Source: Saccoglossus kowalevskii
Taxonomy: Eukaryota; Hemichordata; Enteropneusta; Harrimaniidae
Reading direction: 5' to 3'
Assembly (NCBI RefSeq): GCF_000003605.2
Contig: NW_003124924.1
Span: 22,100-73,991 of the forward strand
Length of the DNA: 51,892 nucleotides
Shown: positions 49,841-51,892 of the stretch, piece by piece
Layout of the letters: the number at the start of each line of letters is the position of its first letter
Numbering within the stretch: position 1 is the stretch's first letter
Made by a program: the position numbers and the translations under genes
The notes under the pieces: generated by a model
Seen by the model: only the letters and a program-made list of their open reading frames with translations
Told to the model about the DNA's origin: nothing
Databases searched by the model: none

Positions 49841-50380
49841 GTGAGCGTTGTTACCTTAGAAGGTATAAGGAAAAGTAAGAGAAAAAAAAAATTGCTAATT
49901 TCTCAGCCTTGTGAATTAGGCAGAGTACCTATTTTTGCCGCAAACACTCAAAATCAAATTAACAAGATGTCTAAAAATGGAGTTTTGACATGTAAATGAA
50001 TGCAACACAAGCCAGAAATATACTTTTCCAAGATTCAATACTCGTCTTCCGTGAACTGAACTACAATAATTGAAATAAAACTACAAGAGTAGATGAAAGT
50101 TAAGAGAAATTACTTGTACAAATTCATATATTGCTGAATCTCGTGCAATGAATAATCTTTGTAAATCTTAAGATGATTTTTTTTTTTAAACTGTTAATTA
50201 CATCTCATAAATGTGTAAGTGTACTCAAAGATAACTGGTTGATTACTGTTTACAGTTTTAATTTGTTAGTGAAAATTAGGTATAATGGCAACTCTTCTGT
50301 CGACAGTTTTCTTAATTTGTAAGTTGCAAAAATGTTGCAAGTGCTAAAATTTCTGAATTACCCGGTATATTTAAAGTGCA

Positions 50381-50530
50381 ATTAAAGCACATGAATATGA
50401 GGTTATTACGAGGATACCTCAAAGTATGCACGAAGACAGTACAGCAGACGCACATCAGTTTGATGCGACAGCGTTTTTCTATCAGACTTTGCAGTATCCT
50501 CGTAATAACATTATTATGCATCTTTTCCTT
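50381..50530. repeat. Short inverted-repeat element
   Basis: GTTATTACGAGGATAC at 50402-50417 is matched exactly by its reverse complement at 50494-50509. The match extends imperfectly on both sides (AAAG...CAAAGT). The spacer is about 76 bp. Probably a small MITE. Confidence 0.65.
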
Positions 50531-50829
50531 CCAATGATACATTATAGGAATGCCCAAATCCAAAAGGTTTAGAACAGAATCGGCGAACTTCATTGTGTGC
50601 AGTCCGATCAAACCCTGGTAGCAGCCATGTTTGTTTTTATTATTAGAGGACGCTTGCATGCGTAATCATTCCATATTGGGAATTCACATTTCCTTGTATG
50701 GTAAAATGAAAATACCCTGTAAAAGACTGCAACATTACAGCATGCTGTAACTTGTGGCGTCATGGTGACAGATGTATGTTTATTAATAGCTAAGTGTAGT
50801 GCACATCCCTTACCAAAAAGTCCGCCTCA

Positions 50830-51290
50830 ATAGTATATTAATTGTATACATATTCTGTACAAAAAATATACTTTTTTGAAATTGTGTACATTATTTGTAT
50901 ACGAAATTCATACGTACAAGAAAACAGCAGTACATTATTTGCATACACACTTTATACAAATTCATTAATGTATACTAGAAATGTACAAACTTTTTGCATA
51001 GGATTCAATGCCTAAATATTGTATAATTTACATGTACATAAAATGTACAATATCATGACTAAGAAATAAAGAGTAACCAAAAAAATTTGTTAGAATCATG
51101 TCAGAATGAAGTATAATTTATGTATACATTAATTGTACAAATTATTGACTTGGCATTTTGACAAATATTAGTATTATTTATGTATACATAGAATGTACAA
51201 AAATTGGACTTGGAATCTGAATAAACTTAACTACGCCCAATAATACAATATATGTATACATAAACTGTACAAAAATATGGAATTTAATAT
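50830..51290. repeat. Diverged repeats rich in TGTATACA and TGTACAAA
   Basis: Units of about 60-70 bp recur, clearest at 51115-51275, each carrying TTTATGTATACAT followed within about 12 bases by TGTACAAA. Earlier units are more diverged. The palindromic GTATAC and TGTACA cores make the field strongly self-complementary. Confidence 0.6.
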
Positions 51291-51769
51291 TCAATTAAAT
51301 TCATAAGAGTATAAAAACATTTTTAATAGATTAATTACAGGAATACTAAACTATATTTTTGGATATCAGTAAAATTATATTTTTACTACAGTTTACTGAA
51401 AGAATCAAGTCATAAGAAGTGTGCATAACGCATTTCCCACGAAAGTTGTTTGCTTAATTTGCATATATTACAAATTATCCTGTTTTGATCCTAACACGAC
51501 TTATTGAACTTTTTCTTTTTACTCTCACCGCAATCAGTTTGTTGTACATCCTTGGCTCACATATATGTCAAACAGATACAACATAGGTTGTAAATGAATG
51601 TACTATATAGTCAGTCAGTTAAGCATAAACAATTGATAAATTGAATTCTAAATGCAAGTATGGGTAAATACAAATACATGCTGTTGTGTAATAAGACCAT
51701 ACACTTGGGCAAATGAAACGCACAATGAATTTCATTTTGTTAAATAAATGCCCTTTATATGAATTGAGC

Positions 51770-51892
51770 TTTGTACAATTTTTGTATACAAAAGTGTTCC
51801 AAATATGGGATACTTCTTGTATACAAAAGTACATTTTTTTTGTACACTATTTGCATAGTATTTGCATAGTATTTGCATAGTATTTGCATAGT
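51770..51892 (+). repeat. GTATACAAA field leading to an 11-bp tandem repeat at the window edge
   Basis: TTGTATACAAAAGT occurs twice (about 51781 and 51817). The sequence then becomes TTTGCATAGTA repeated about four times and runs off the window end. Confidence 0.8.

Overview
This is eukaryotic nuclear DNA from an invertebrate animal. It is AT-rich, its spliced genes have consensus GT/AG junctions and kilobase introns (one about 10 kb), it carries decayed non-LTR retrotransposons and many short inverted-repeat elements, and it has two 50-base N gaps typical of a scaffolded draft. The species cannot be fixed from the sequence. A marine invertebrate deuterostome or lophotrochozoan fits best, but that is inference.

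Left third (1-13800): a 3' LINE remnant (about 74-535), a frameshifted LINE reverse transcriptase relic (about 2400-3240), MITE-like elements, and at 5996-6441 an intact Popeye-domain first exon (POPDC-A). No matching downstream exons were seen between it and the next gene.

Middle (13857-29154): a complete four-exon Popeye-domain gene (POPDC-B; 348 residues by my splice model). It has three likely membrane segments and a cAMP-binding Popeye domain with the FLDSPEW motif. Its first exon is paralogous to POPDC-A and ends in the same splice phase. The two exons could therefore be alternative first exons sharing exons 2-4, or A could be a partial duplicate. The 3' end of a LINE with an open frame and poly-A tail lies just downstream (29758-30316). 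From 30.3 to 35.4 kb no gene was recognised, apart from two inverted-repeat elements, a possible tRNA-derived SINE and a short acidic frame.

Right part (35477-49840 and beyond): ten exons of a secreted protein, open at the 3' edge (687 residues so far). It has a signal peptide, an RSKR furin-type site, a propeller-like region resembling EAR repeats, and then recurring 'tGxkTF' modules. Its 4.4-kb second intron contains a complete two-exon RWDD2-type gene on the opposite strand (39467-37382). The introns also hold several palindromic mobile elements. The last kilobase turns into an AT-rich repeat field rich in TGTATACA and TGTACAAA words and ends inside an 11-bp tandem repeat.

The genes do not form an evident pathway. 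POPDC is a membrane cAMP effector, RWDD2 is an intracellular RWD-domain protein of poorly known role, and the EAR-like protein is extracellular. Their arrangement (tandem first exons, a nested antisense gene) is the main structural interest.
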